64,000 bases of DNA from positions 9,548,001 to 9,612,000 of the forward strand of contig CP075496.1 in assembly GCA_021613535.1 (NCBI GenBank). Direction: 5' to 3'. Shown here piece after piece: positions 31,343 through 43,616 of this stretch; position 1 is the stretch's first letter, and every line of letters begins with the position of its first letter. Below the pieces are notes generated by a model. The model did not search any database and was not told where the DNA came from. It saw only the letters and a list, made by a program, of their open reading frames with translations. A program made the translations under genes and the position numbers. The DNA comes from Adineta vaga. Its lineage: Eukaryota; Rotifera.

Positions 31343-32015
31343 TATATTTTAACAAAGTATGTGCTGGCGATGTTAATACTTATTTAGAGTATGGCTTAAG
31401 AACGTGAACAGCCAATGAAAGATTCGTAATCTAAACTTAAAGAAAAAAACATTTCGATGTCGATATGATCTTCGCAGTTTTTAATGCAATAATTACAGTT
31501 ACACGTTTTACGTAATAAATGCAAACACGTTCAGACAAAGGATAATTATCAGTATTTTATACATGACAATCAAAGCCGTGTGAAGATATACAACTACAAG
31601 TAGGTTTATTCAAAAAACAGAAAGGAAACAGATCGATCTCGAGATTTTTCAACTATACACCTATATTTACTTCTACCATAAGATTTACTAAAGAAAAATC
31701 ATAAATATTCTTTACGTCCATCACTTTTCATTTCATGTATATTCTGGTCTATAATATTAAGATAAAAAAAAAGTATTCAGCAGTATAGCATACGAGACAT
31801 ACGTCATTCTTTCTTTCAAAACTACACACGCAGCCATAAGTATTATTTGACGTTGTACGAAAACAATATTCATTTTTTCTTTCTTTTCTTTTTCTTCTGT
31901 TACTGAGTCAATAAAAAATGTGGTTACTAAAAATGAAGCATTACATTTTGAATTCATTGCATCAAACAACAGACATATACTATACTGCTTTTAAATAATT
32001 AATTAAGTTCACGAA
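31343..32015. other. Divergent promoter region between two ART genes
   Basis: 670 bp between the head-to-head ART genes. AT-rich, no recognised sites. A 70-codon minus frame at 31757-31969 has no support. Confidence 0.4.
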
Positions 32016-33659
32016 ATGAATCGTTTTATTCAAACGTATCACAATGGGCGGCAACCATCGTATCATCAAGAATATATAAATCATCCCCTACTACCGTTTA
32101 AAATAGCTCTTGAACCTCTACTCTTTAAAGTTGACCAATTATATTATTATATGAAATTAGCAGAAATCAAGCGTAACTATTCATCAAGACATAATCTCAC
32201 CGACGATGAATCAGCTGCGCTGTATCTTTATACGAGCGAATGGGGACCACAAAGTTTAAATTACCTATTAAATCATGCAATAACATCGAACGATTTTCAA
32301 ACAATTGAACCTTGGTTTGGATTTCTTAAATTGTTAAATAATGCACTAGAAAAACTACCTTCTGTAAAAATTCAAATTTGGCGAGCCATACGCATTGATG
32401 TCTTTGCTCAGCTTCGAAGAAACGAAATAATAACTTGGTGGAATATTAGTTCATGTTCATTTTCGAATGATTTTATTAGAAGTCTACTTAACAACCATTT
32501 AGTACTTTGTTCAATTCAAGTTTTAAATGGAAAAAGTGTTCGCGACTTCACTCCTAATACCAACGAAGATGAGGTATTATTAACTGCAGGCACACGTTTA
32601 CTTGTAAAAGAGAAGAGATTTGAACGTTATACAAACCAATATATTGTGTACTTCGAAGAAATATACCTTGATACTTCCAAGACGGCAGCTACGATTGAAA
32701 AATGTAGTTCACCATTGAAGCAATTGTCGAACAATAATTTAGGTGAGTATTGTATCGTTTAAATCAGTATATTTGTTAGTAAAGTTGATCGTCGAATGTA
32801 AATACTATAGTGTTGATCCTTGAAATACTTTCCTTACTCATAATACTACATGATGCAAATTATTTGATTTATCAAAATTCAACTTTGAAATCCCATAAAC
32901 ACGATCATCTGTATTTTATCATTTCTAGATAGCAACGGATTCAAAGACAATATAGTGATGTCAACAATTACCTTTTCGAATGGTGATAGATACGAAGTAA
33001 CTTATAGAAATGGTAAGAAAGAAGGATATGGTAGATATACTAGTACTCATGGAAAGGTATATGAAGGCTACGAAGCTTCGAATATGGCAAAAGGAAGAGG
33101 AACGTGTATATGTACCAATGGTGATTGCTATGACGGAACATTCGAATATGGTAAAATGGTGGGACATGGAAGTTATCGTCGTGCAGATAGATATACTTAT
33201 GTAGGAAACTGGATTAGTGGCGAGCCTTTTGGTAAAGGTAAGACCATCTGGCCGAATGGAAACTGTTACGAAGGATTTCATGAAAATGAAAGAATGAATG
33301 GATATGGTAAATTCTCTAATCTGGCAGGTGACGAATACATGGGGGGTTTGGTTGACGGAAAGGCACATGGTTCAGGAAAACGAAAATGGAAGAATGGTGA
33401 TTACTATGACGGCAAATTTCAGAATGATAAAAAGCATGGATATGGTACCTATACGTACGAAAGTGGCAACAAATACTCAGGTGATTGGTCTAATGACGAG
33501 ATGAATGGTGAAGGAGCCTTTATATGGACTAGTGGTTCTCGATATATAGGTAACTTTAAAAACGGAAAAAGACATGGTTATGGTAGGTTAACTTTTGTTA
33601 ATGGACAAGTAAGAACTGGATATTGGGAAAATGACAAATATATTGGTGAAAAACGTTAG
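32016..33659 (+). CDS. ADP-ribosyltransferase with MORN-repeat tail
   Basis: Two exons: 32016-32742 and 32929-33659 (intron 32743-32928, GTGAGT...TTTCTAG, phase 1), giving 485 residues. Residues about 50-230 are an arginine-type ART: 'LTDDESAALYLYTSEW', the Arg in 'IWRAI', the STS-type motif in 'WWNISSCS', and E-x-E in 'NEDEVLL', so the R-S-E triad is complete. Predicted activity: transfer of ADP-ribose from NAD to a protein. After the intron come about nine to ten MORN repeats of 23 residues ('YEGYEASNMAKGRG', 'YDGTFEYGKMVGHG', 'YIGNFKNGKRHGYG'), usually lipid-binding or scaffolding. There is no signal peptide, so a cytosolic or membrane-face role is likely. It is head-to-head with the degenerate ART gene. 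Confidence 0.85.
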
Positions 33660-34605
33660 TAGTAATGATATCGGTTGTGTGATTCATGCCTTTGTACACA
33701 GTTAACTGAGATATATCAGTTGACTCGAAAAGACAAGAGTTTTTCATTACAAGTATATCTTCGTACATAGAGAAAAACTGTTTCAATCAGAAAGGCAAGT
33801 TCTTAAAAAGACTGCATTTCAGACAAGACACAATACTGACAAAACGGAATGAAGAAGGTTACTAAATAATACCACGAACCATAGCAGACAAAACGAGAAA
33901 AAAAAGGATTTTTTCCGATTTTGTCTACCTAGGAATACTCAAATGTTACTCTACATGCCAAATCATTGAAGTAAACCATATATAAGACTACTAATGGAAA
34001 CTATAATGGTAGCGAAAAAAGAGTAGAATACACATAGATAGAGCATTATGATCGAACTCATAATAAGTATTTCAACTATCATTGATCAGTGGTCGAATAA
34101 AAGTACACGACAGAAGTAAGTAACAACATGATTGTTCAGAGTTATTTAAAATAGTAATGCAAAATTGTTTTGTTAATGAAGTGAGAGAACAAAACAATGA
34201 ATTGACTATAGAAATTCGATGCATACTGAATATTTCTATCGACAGACTTTTTTCAATGAGATGACACAGGAAACGTATATAAATTGTAGTCATTTATTTC
34301 TTTGTAAGAATCTTTCCACAAACAGACCTGTTGTTTGTGTTTGTCAGTTACATTTTATTGAAATAATTCCCTAATATGATACAATTACAAAAACAAAACA
34401 TGATGAGAAAATCAACATTTGAATGTGTCTATAATTATGACAATATTTATAGATGAAATAAGACACTTATTATATACTAATATGATCTTAGGTAGAAGTA
34501 TTTGCGTAGATGATTTATTCTTGTTTATTTCGAAATATTTGGAAAAAATACAATCAAAATATTAATGATCAATTGTTTATTATAGAAGATTATCTTTAAA
34601 TTCGT
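33660..34605. other. Convergent intergenic, no gene seen
   Basis: Nearly 950 bp of AT-rich DNA between convergent genes. A 73-codon minus-strand frame at 34072-34293 and others are unsupported. Confidence 0.4.
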
Positions 34606-36003
34606 TTATGGTAAAAGATAGCCCAGAATTCGAGCTTCGGAATATTGAACTCCGTCGTTGTGTGAGCCTCGAACTTTAGTTATCAGAAGACGATAAGTAG
34701 TAAAATGTTGTTTATTTGCAAATTTTTGTTGTATCCCATAGAGAGAACGATTTAGAGGAATCGTAGTATCGATTCCTGTTGAACCGCTATAGATAAGTGA
34801 CCATCGGGTGCCTTTACGCAACTGTTTGTCATTTGTTTCGTTTGATCCTTGGAGAGTTACTTCCATTGGATCACGTTGAGGCATGTCATCAGCTGTAGCA
34901 AAGAGCAGACCACAGGCTACTGTTGGTTTACCCTTAAAAGGTATGACTATGAAACCAGTACCTACTCCTGGCGGATGAATAATGCTCCCGGAACCACGTT
35001 TCTTGGCATAATTGAAGTATTTTGTGGTTGTTGAATTGTCCATTACTAAGTGGACTCCTTCCTTAGGACGTATTACAAACAAGCCATCAAAAGCACCAGC
35101 AGATTGATTTGCTGTCGTATCATACACGGCTACAATGAAATCCCCTGGATGATTCAAAAGATTATCGAAGGTTCAGCCATAGTCGTAGTTGTTGTTGTTG
35201 TTAATAATTCTGTAGTGTCTATAAAATAGAATCAGTGAAGAAAATAATAGAATACCAAGAGTTCATCAAATTCCGTAAATATTTGTTAGTCACCTTTATA
35301 GTAATAATCCGTCGCAACTATTGTATTGCCTGTTCTATTTGCATTCAAATCGACGTTTGATGCTACGGATAGATCAGCAGTAATAAGTGATTTGCTCGAC
35401 GTATAACCATCATAGTTTTCGCTTCCAGTATGATCATTACTGTTCGTTCTTGTGCTTATACTTGGTATTGATTGAGTAGCAAGCTTGTTGGTGACTGGTA
35501 ATGATCCAGTGGGTACAACACGTTTTGTAACGACGTTACTAGCAATCGTAATCGTTGCTGTTGAATCTAAGGAGTGAATAGAACAAAACGAAATGATACA
35601 AGTGCGATTAATAATATAGAAAAACTTGATATGTTTAATTTAGTTTAGTGAAGAAGAAAAATCATGAAAGAAAACTGTTTACCTGAATTATTGATTGTTG
35701 TTATTGTGCTTGCTTTGGATTGATTTGCCTGACAATTGCGACTAATTACTAACGGAATAGTAATAATAACAATTACTAAAACTAATACACCCGTTAATAG
35801 AATCGTAAAACGAAGATGACGTCTAGATCGAATTGAGTTTTCTCCTTGATATCTATAGAAATAAAACAAAAAAGCTTATCTTATAATCGTGTTTGTCATT
35901 CGATGTTTTTAAAGTAAACTTACGTCTGGTTCGTTTCATGGTGAACAGTTTCTTCTTTATCATTAACGGTATAATCTTCGGGATGAATAGCTGATGATGG
36001 CAT
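34606..36003 (-). CDS. Type II membrane protein: TM, Ser/Thr stalk, C-terminal galactose-binding-like domain (apparent frameshift)
   Basis: ATG 36001-36003. Exons reconstructed on the minus strand: a cytoplasmic tail ('MPSSAIHPEDYTVND'), an exon with one TM ('RFTILLTGVLVLVIVIITIP'), a Ser/Thr-rich stalk exon, then 'TTELLTTTTTT' leading to the extracellular domain (34606 to about 35170). Domain marks: 'PPGVGTGFIVIPF', 'GLLFATADDMPQRDPMEVTL', 'RWSLIYSGSTGI', 'YRLLITKVRG', 'EARILGYLLP'. This is a discoidin-like beta-sandwich, recurrent in bdelloid surface proteins. The stalk exon and the domain are in different frames; the shift lies at about 35155-35180 and no intron resolves it. It may be a sequencing error or a recent lesion. 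Ligand unknown, carbohydrate by fold. Confidence 0.6.
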
Positions 36004-36819
36004 TGTGTTACTACACAAATTGTATGCTTAACAATGATACAAGAAAACGCGTTATTCTATTCTTTGTAGAAAAATAGAGAAAAAAATAGAAATCATAAAG
36101 CTGATTTTCTTATTGATTACTCGTTTCAAATCAGCATTCTTTTTTGTTTTCATCAGTTATAAAATTTAATACAATCATTTTAAATAATATTGACAATAGG
36201 TTTGTATCTATTTCAAATAGCACGTACTTTGCAACACAATGATTCCCCGAAAAGAAAGAATGACGATTATATGCTAGAAATACATTTACACTAGCGCAAA
36301 GATTATCAAAAATGTGTTGACAATCAATGACAGAATGAATAATAATACTAAATTTGAATTATATTATGGATTGATAATGATCATAATGTGTTTTTTTTCT
36401 AATAATAATAGAAAATATTGATAAATAAATAGAACATGAGTAAAAACTATTATCAACACAAAATAAGTTGTATGACTAAATTATCATGTATATTATAGCA
36501 AACAAGAAACATTCCATAACAACGTTTGATTGATTTTTTTTTTTTCTTCACATACTAAACTTCTGAACAGAACGATGTTTTCTGGTGTTCTTCTCTCTGC
36601 TACATAAATATTGAATTTTGATAAGTTCAACTGAATTCTAGGAATATCATTTATACGAATTCACAATCAGTTTACATCTTTAAATCAATAGTTGGATTGC
36701 TATTCTCATTAAAAAAATAGAAAATATAATATTCGATAGAAGACTGTAAAAGAAGTTACCTTTTTTTTAACTATTTTTATACGGAAATAGTCTACTCACC
36801 CTCAAGATGGTATTTGCAT
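36004..36819. other. Intergenic
   Basis: Promoter side of the stalked membrane protein and AT-rich spacer up to the NHL remnant. No feature recognised. Confidence 0.4.
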
Positions 36820-37190
36820 ATTTGTGATAGGTACACCTGATAATGCATCAGCGAATGAGTTCCAACAACCATACAATATAATATGTGATGAATATACAAA
36901 AACGTTCTATGTTGCTGACTATAACAATCATCGTGCTATTCGTTTCATAGGCAATGAAACAAATAGTACGGTGATGTTAGGAAATCTTTTACCTGGATAC
37001 ACATAAGTATAGAATTCAATTATTTCTTGCCGGAGAATCGCAAGGAAGAGCAATTATTGGCACAGGATCTGTGGGTTCAAATGCTTCTCAACTTGATTTA
37101 CTGTTTACATTAAAACTTGACAGTCAATTGAATATATATGTTTCTGATAACAACAATAATCGAATACAAAAATTACTTCTAAACTTTAAA
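36820..37190 (+). pseudogene. NHL-repeat protein remnant
   Basis: Two NHL-like blades in different frames: 'EFQQPYNIICDEYTKTFYVA' followed by 'DYNNHRAIRF', then a stop, then 'SQLDLLFTLKLDSQLNIYVS' followed by 'DNNNNRIQKLL'. These are the 'L..P.G...D...YV.D..N.RI' units of a beta-propeller. The stop and frame change, and the lack of further blades, mark it as a fragment. Intact NHL genes occur at 57.2 and 61.7 kb, but this copy is not close to them in sequence. Confidence 0.6.
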
Positions 37191-38840
37191 AGTACTGTAT
37201 ATTTTATCAGTTTCAAAGAAGATTTGTTCAAATTCAAATTATATTTGTTGTATATCATAAAAGTATCCGGTTTTTGTTTCAATTTATAACTATGTTCTAA
37301 TATTCACTCAATAGTTTAGAGGAAAAGATAAACATCCATTTTATTGTCATTTTAAAACACAACAATAGAATTGAAAAATTGCGCAAAAACAAATGAAGAA
37401 GATCATATTATGCATATTGATATACCTAGTTCACTTTCGAGAACTATATGTAATTATATGAAAAGGTGTTCAATCAATCAATTGAAAAAAACGAAGTATT
37501 TTCACGAGTTGTCGTATTATGACTGTTTCAAAGTTTAATACCATTATTTTTTTTAATTGGATCGTCAGTTTCTTTAACAATTTCCCGAAATTTAGATATA
37601 AAAAATAATGATAATCAGGCACTGATTATAATGAATTCACAATGAATATCGTATCATTCTTATACCTACAATTCTTACATGTTTTAACATCGTATATATT
37701 CTAATAATAAAATTCTTTTTTTCTTTGAAAATGTCCTTGTTTATTACATACAAAATATATTATAATGAACAACACATTTTTAATCAATAACTAGTTATAC
37801 TAATGTAAAATGATGACTTTCAATTAGAACTCAAAGTATGCATATTCGTTTTATATCTATTAACAAGTTGAACAAAACAGCTCAGTTACAGAACAAACGA
37901 AAAATCATTCAATAGAATAAACAATTAAGAAACCTCTTTTTCTGTCTTAGTTTGTATATAAATTTAACCATGAAAATTTGAAATATACCATTTTTCTTTG
38001 TTTTCTATCAGCAACACGATCATATCAAATTACCGAAATGATTAAAAAAAGGAACTATGTTTCAATCAATTGATTTAATTGCCTTTGAAAAAAACGAAAT
38101 GTATAATAACTGTTTCAACATTTATATGATTTTAATTTTGAAGAGAATATATATATATATATTGTCTTGATGCATGACAACGTTGATTTTCGTGTTCTTT
38201 TGTTTCTTTGACACGGAAGCAAGCTATTTCTATTGAGGATTAATCATTATTGTCAATTATTTTCTTTATTTCACTGACGTCCGGTGACAAATAAAATGGT
38301 AAATTAAATAAATGCGTTTGTATCTGTATTTTGTTTACACCATCAACATGATTTTTAAAATACAAAATAGTCACATACGATGTACCAAAAGGTAATATAT
38401 GATTTTGTTGTGAAATGAATGGTTATTATTTTTTTAATAGAAAATTGGGATTTACCGGACAGATAAACATATATATATGAATCACTCGCATTTCGCTCTC
38501 CTTTTCATTTTGATATTTGAGAATGTCATCATTATGTCGAAATTCCATGGATGTTAGACTTGGAATTGCATAGTTCTTTTTCCAATTGATATGCTTCACA
38601 CTAATCAATGTGACATCCATCTTCAATTGGTAAAAATAAAATTTCCAACTGAATAACTCGGTAGTCGATTCTTCGCATACCAAAACAAACAAATACATTG
38701 AAAAGGAAAGAAATGCTGTCATATGAATACTCTCGCATATTGACAGCGTGTTTTCTTTTCATCTCATATATTTATTGATCAATCATTCTCTTTTAGATAA
38801 CTGAAATTAGCTTTTATCTGCTGACTGCTTGTGAATCTAT
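37191..38840. other. Long AT-rich intergenic stretch
   Basis: 1.65 kb with no gene I can support. It has a TA run at about 38146-38162. A 98-codon minus-strand frame at 38426-38722 begins with a signal-peptide-like segment but has no homology or splice support that I recognise. Confidence 0.4.
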
Positions 38841-39820
38841 ATGGCAGACATAGGCGTCGCAGTTGTTGATAAGCTCCTTTCTGGTCTTGGCATGGCAGCA
38901 AAAAAGATTACAGTTACTGCTTCACGGGTGAAAGCAAATAAAGCTCAATCGACACGATTTGCTCAACGTGTGGAATTAGTTGTAGGATATGTTACTGATC
39001 AGGGCGCTGAAAAATTAATGAAATCTTCAATGAAAAATAGTCTTGAGAGTTTTCTTCTTTTCTTAGAAGAATGTGAAGGATTTATCGCAAAATTTAGCAA
39101 AAAAGGCTTTTTAGGCCGTATTTATTCTAATTCAAATCATGCTGACAAATTTCATCAATTAAATCTGGATCTTGATCGTTATATTCAAGACTTTTCTTTT
39201 GGTCTACATGTCAATATATTCAACAGAGTAATGCCCGAAAATAAGATGGATGCTCAATTAGATCTTATAGAAATCAATCAGATAGTAAATTAATATAGGA
39301 AAATCTCAGAGAAAAACACTTGATTATTGTTTAGATAAATACTCGTCGAACAGGAGTGCCTGTGCCAGCACCACCCGCACCGCTATCGAGGCTACCCGTA
39401 CAACCAAATGCTAACCCAACTGGTGGAATTCGATCCGGTATGCCACCTAATCCAACTGGTGGAATTCGACCCGGTGTGCCACCTAATCCAACTGGTTCTC
39501 ATGCAGTAAGTATTGAATTTATCTATATGTTAACATCACATACTTCATTTCATTTCATTTCATTTTCATATTTTAAGAACAAATCTGGGCATGATTCACA
39601 ACCACATAACAAAAACCTTCATGCACGACATAACTCTCTGAAACCGCCACATGGTCTTTTATATCATCATCACAACTCTCATGTACGAAATGATTCGATG
39701 TATCCACATCATCATTCTGATGCTCATCGTCAAAGACAAAATTCAGTAATGCCATTTCAGCAAGCCATTTATCCGTCGAGGATGCAATATTCGCATGGCA
39801 TGAATCAATTTTATCACTAA
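38841..39820 (+). CDS. Putative MLKL/HeLo-like helical-bundle protein with Pro- and His-rich tail
   Basis: Three exons: 38841-39284, 39335-39505 and 39578-39820 (introns 50 and 72 nt), 285 residues. Residues 1-148 are all-helical and amphipathic: 'VVDKLLSGLGMAAKKIT', 'FAQRVELVVGYV', 'SLESFLLFLEECEGFIAKFS', 'FHQLNLDLDRYIQDFSFGL'. This layout, with a hydrophobic N-terminal helix and a 'LE.CE.FI..FS' segment, resembles the four-helix bundle of MLKL and HeLo-type membrane-perturbing domains. That assignment is inference from pattern only. Exon 2 has imperfect 'PPNPTGGIR' repeats; exon 3 is rich in His, Asn and Ser, and is probably disordered. No kinase or effector domain follows, so it could be a stand-alone adaptor or membrane-active module. 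The second intron is 3n and stop-free. Confidence 0.65.
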
Positions 39821-40667
39821 TTAAAGATTTTAAACTATTATTCATGAATATATCTTGAAAAGAAACGGTTGTATGAATCGTTGAGTCAGTTAGATATCAC
39901 GCAGTTTGTTTTTTGTAATGTCTATGAAATACGAACAAATACAATTAGATTAAAATATGTATCCGATAATCAGTTTCTATTCAAAAAAATTTACGATGTG
40001 AATACGATCTTTCGTGAAATTTTTTAATTCATTGAAAATTAGACAGAAGTGTAAAAGACAAATTTCATTTCATAAGTAATGATTCGTCACAAAGAAAGGA
40101 AGTGATATTTTTACTTGTAAAAGGCCAACCTTATTTAGTAATATACTGATTTGTGTGTCTTACTCATCGCGTGTATATACATGTTAAGAGAAAAAGAAAC
40201 TATCCGAACGAAAAATAACAAGTGTCGATAATAATTCGTATCTATAATATTCAATAACAAAGTAAATAAATTAGAATGAACTAGCTTTTATAGCAAGCAT
40301 CATCAAATGAACGAACTCATACTTTATTAATATTTGCAGTCTAGAACTTCATTCAGTTTCCTTATGAATATGAATAAGATACATTCTCGTATTTTAATTT
40401 GACTATGCGAATGCGAGGTAAACAATCGTTTTTGTCAAAACTTCATTGCCTATATCAATCAATAGTGACATCTAATGTTACTAAGGAGTCTCCTTCTTCT
40501 TTTTCTTCTTCAATCTTCCAATAGAAGAAAATGTTGAATCATTTTCTTCTTTTCGTATACCAAACCAAATAGTAATAGTATAATGATGAAAAAAAAACAC
40601 AAACTTATGTTGTTTATATCATTACGTTGTGTATTTCTCATAGTTTATTTCAGATAAATAGATAAAT
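39821..40667. other. Intergenic, no gene seen
   Basis: 850 bp of AT-rich DNA ahead of the CHORD gene; a short TTC/TTCTT tract lies near 40490-40515. No other feature recognised. Confidence 0.4.
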
Positions 40668-41735
40668 ATGTCACTATTCTGTTACAATCGTGGTTGTCAA
40701 AAGAGCTTTACATTATCAAATGATCCATCTATAGATGATATCGCTTGTCAATATCATCCTGGTTTACCATATTTTCATGATGCCTATAAAATCTGGTCTT
40801 GTTGCCAAAAGAAATCTCATGATTTTAGTACATTTCTATCTATACCGGGTTGTACACGTGGTGCTCATCTAGCCACTAAACCTGAAGAACCAGCACCTAC
40901 TCGTCCAATTGAACAAGAACAAGTAACAACGCCTAAACCGTCAGTTCCTCGACAAGAAATGTCAAAACCTCAAGCATCTAATATTCAACGACCATCAATG
41001 GATGAACCATTGATTCCTATGAAATTAACTATCGCACCAAGTTTACAAGCTGCATTAGAAAAAGTATCTTCTACAACAAAAAGTGATACGAATCAAAACG
41101 AACAGAATAATGATGAAATTAAACCTGATACACCATGTAAACATGCAACATGTGGTGCTCGATATACAACCGTTGAACAAGAACAAGCAACACCATGTCG
41201 ATTTCATCCAGGTGTACCAATTTTTCACGAAGGTAGATATCAACTATATCTTAAAACGAAAGAAAGATAAATGTATCGTTCCCCTTCTTCTTTAGGTATG
41301 AAATATTGGTCATGTTGTCAAAAGAAAACAACAGATTTCGAATCATTTACTGCTCAACCTGGTTGTACTGAAGGTGAACATTTATGGCGAGCTGAAAGTC
41401 GTCTATCAACCGATGAAGATGATCTTGAAATGTTGAAAAAATCCTGTCGTTGTGATTTTCATCAACAAGGATCATCCGTCGTACTTAGTATTTATGCAAA
41501 AATGCCACGTCCAGCTCAAACTCAAGTTGAACTAAATGCTGGTCGTTTAAGAGTTAATACACAATTTGGTACAGATGCCCAAACAAAACGTTTTTTCAAC
41601 GAATGGGAATTGTTTGGATTAGTTGATGTTAATCAATCAACAGTGGAATTATTACAGACTAAAATAGAAATTTGTTTAAAAAAAGCAGAAGCACTTAGTT
41701 GGCCACGATTAGACCGACCATTACAACTAAGTTAA
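40668..41735 (+). CDS. CHORDC1: CHORD and CS domain protein (CHORDC1/CHP-1-like co-chaperone)
   Basis: Two exons: 40668-41232 and 41296-41735 (intron 41233-41295, phase 1, ending CTTTAG), 334 residues. CHORD1 begins at residue 4 ('CYNRGCQKSF', 'CQYHPG', 'FHDAYKIWSCCQKKS', 'FLSIPGCTRGAH'). CHORD2 spans the intron ('PCKHATCGARY', 'CRFHPG', 'GMKYWSCCQKKT', 'FTAQPGCTEGEH'). Each carries the six Cys and two His that bind zinc. A CS domain follows ('CRCDFHQQGSSVVLSIYAK', 'KIEICLKKAEALSWPRL'). The family binds Hsp90 and works with Sgt1 in client maturation and stress and centrosome control. Length matches animal CHORDC1 (about 330 residues). No anomaly. Confidence 0.92.
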
Positions 41736-42227
41736 TAGTTAATTTGAAAGACAGATGCTGTTATGTGATTTTTATTTTATGGAGAGAATAAAAGAACAAT
41801 AGAAGATTTTACAAACTACAAAAAATAAAGTTCATCGATTACTAAATATAAATATTCTAATCTCATATGAAACAAATCTTTACTTTACACAGAGATTTCT
41901 TCTACAGAAGGCTATGAGAATGTAATTCTAACAGAGAATTTTCATTTCATCAAAATCAGTATACGATGAACATATTTATTATTTAATTATCAATTTACCC
42001 TTTTCTTTCTCCTTTTCTGCATGTCACATATTTTTTCTCAAGAACACATCCATTGATCAACTAGTCAAAACAGAATACCTGCTGTTGCCATCATTCTTTT
42101 TCTTGTTTTTCTATGGAATAAACCGCAATTTGTTTGTTAATTTCCTGAATAAAATATGTTGAGTTAGAATATCTCACTGGAAATGTAAAACATCATGTGA
42201 ATGAACATTAAATAATATAATACAAAT
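41736..42227. other. Intergenic
   Basis: About 490 bp between the CHORD gene and the methyltransferase gene; no features recognised. Confidence 0.4.
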
Positions 42228-43302
42228 ATGAATGGTATGTCTTTGAATTTTATCGATGAAATTATTTCTATTCAATCATTCTTTAGGTTTCCAATTGCTA
42301 TTTCGTTCTTGTTGTTATTGTCGACGAAGGAAACGAATTGCTCATTTAAATTTTGATGATCCAACTACATCTTTTATTTATTCTGGTATTGATGCATTCA
42401 AAATTTCACGTTCTTCTAGACAGACTTTTATTATTGCTGATTTTGGTTCATCTTATGGACAAAATTCGATTCAAACAATGAAATCTATTATTGAATATCT
42501 TCGCAAAACGAATACATTTCTTGGAATACCTTTAATCATTCATAATGATATTCCTACGAACAATTGGTCAAGATTTTTTCAATTTCTTATCGATGATAAT
42601 TCATACTATGGTTTGGCTACTGGTCGTTCATTTTATGAACAATGTCTTCCAACAAATAGTCTTTCTATTGGTTTTTCATCGGCTTCATTACATTATCTTT
42701 CGAAAACACCTTGTCATCTAACAAATCATTGTTATTTTCAATTTTCTACAAGCATTGAACGTGAATTATTTCGAAATCAATCAAAACTTGATTGGAATAC
42801 ATTTCTTCAATATCGCTCTCAAGAATTAATTCCAGGTGGTATTCTTATTTTAAGCATTCCATGTGTTGATGAAAATGGTCAATTGCCTTTTGATTCATAT
42901 TTTGATCTAATCTATCAATGTGCTCAATCACTTTCAATATTAACATCCGAAGAATTATTACATTTTACTCTTCCATTTTATCTACGTTCTTTATCGGAAT
43001 GTGTTGATTTAGAATTATTCTATCGGTTTTCTTTGGAATTAATTCAAGTGGAATTTATTTGTTTGAAATCATTGATTTTCAATCAATATCGTAAGGGTGA
43101 TATAACAAAAGATCAATTTGCGAAATCGTTAACGATGTTAATGAGACCAGGAATTGAATTTGCATTAAAACAAGTATTACAAAATAATGGACGTTCGAAT
43201 CAAGAGATTGATCATATATCAACACAGTTTTGGTGTTTATATGAAAAAAAGATTAAAGAATTAAAAACCTATGCGACGTATTTAATTTTAAAGAAAAAAT
43301 AG
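42228..43302 (+). CDS. SABATH-family SAM-dependent carboxyl methyltransferase-like protein
   Basis: The open frame from 42256 starts inside an intron. A 7-nt first exon (ATGAATG, 42228-42234), a 52-nt intron (42235-42286, GTATGT...CTTTAG) and exon 2 (42287-43302) give 340 residues. The SAM-binding motif is 'IADFGSSYGQNS' (the SABATH D-x-G-S/C-S-x-G-x-N pattern). The next hallmark is 'FYEQCLPTNSLSIGFSSASL' followed by 'HYLSKTP', matching the SABATH 'FP..S..F..SS.SLHWLS..P' region. 'ELIPGGILILSI' is motif IV-like. SABATH enzymes methylate carboxyl groups of small acids and are best known in plants (salicylate, jasmonate), with bacterial and fungal members. The substrate here is unknown. Presence in an animal suggests horizontal transfer; a tree is needed. 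Confidence 0.8.
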
Positions 43303-43616
43303 AACGATATACGAACATTGACACTGATTTTATTATTTATTAAATAATTAATATATTGATATGTTTACAATAAAAATAAAACATAAACATTTCTAGTGGA
43401 TGAGGCTTCTCAGAAACTCAATTAAATCAATATTCAAGATGATTCAATTGAATACAGGTTTATTTTTCAGGTTTTCATGAACATGTAAAATCTCATAATC
43501 TAATACATCCAGAGTTGGATTATGTATAATTCGATTTTGATTGATAGTATTCACTGTTGATGATCTAAATTGTTCGTGAAAATCAAAATTAGTTTTCTTT
43601 CTTTATCGTTTATATC
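43303..43616. other. Convergent intergenic
   Basis: About 310 bp between the methyltransferase and Argonaute 3' ends. AT-rich; AATAAA-type motifs are present, nothing else. Confidence 0.4.

Noticed and set aside
38426-38722. 98-codon minus-strand frame with a signal-peptide-like start
   Set aside because: No recognisable domain, no paralogue and no flanking splice logic; could be chance in AT-rich DNA. Transcript evidence would be needed.
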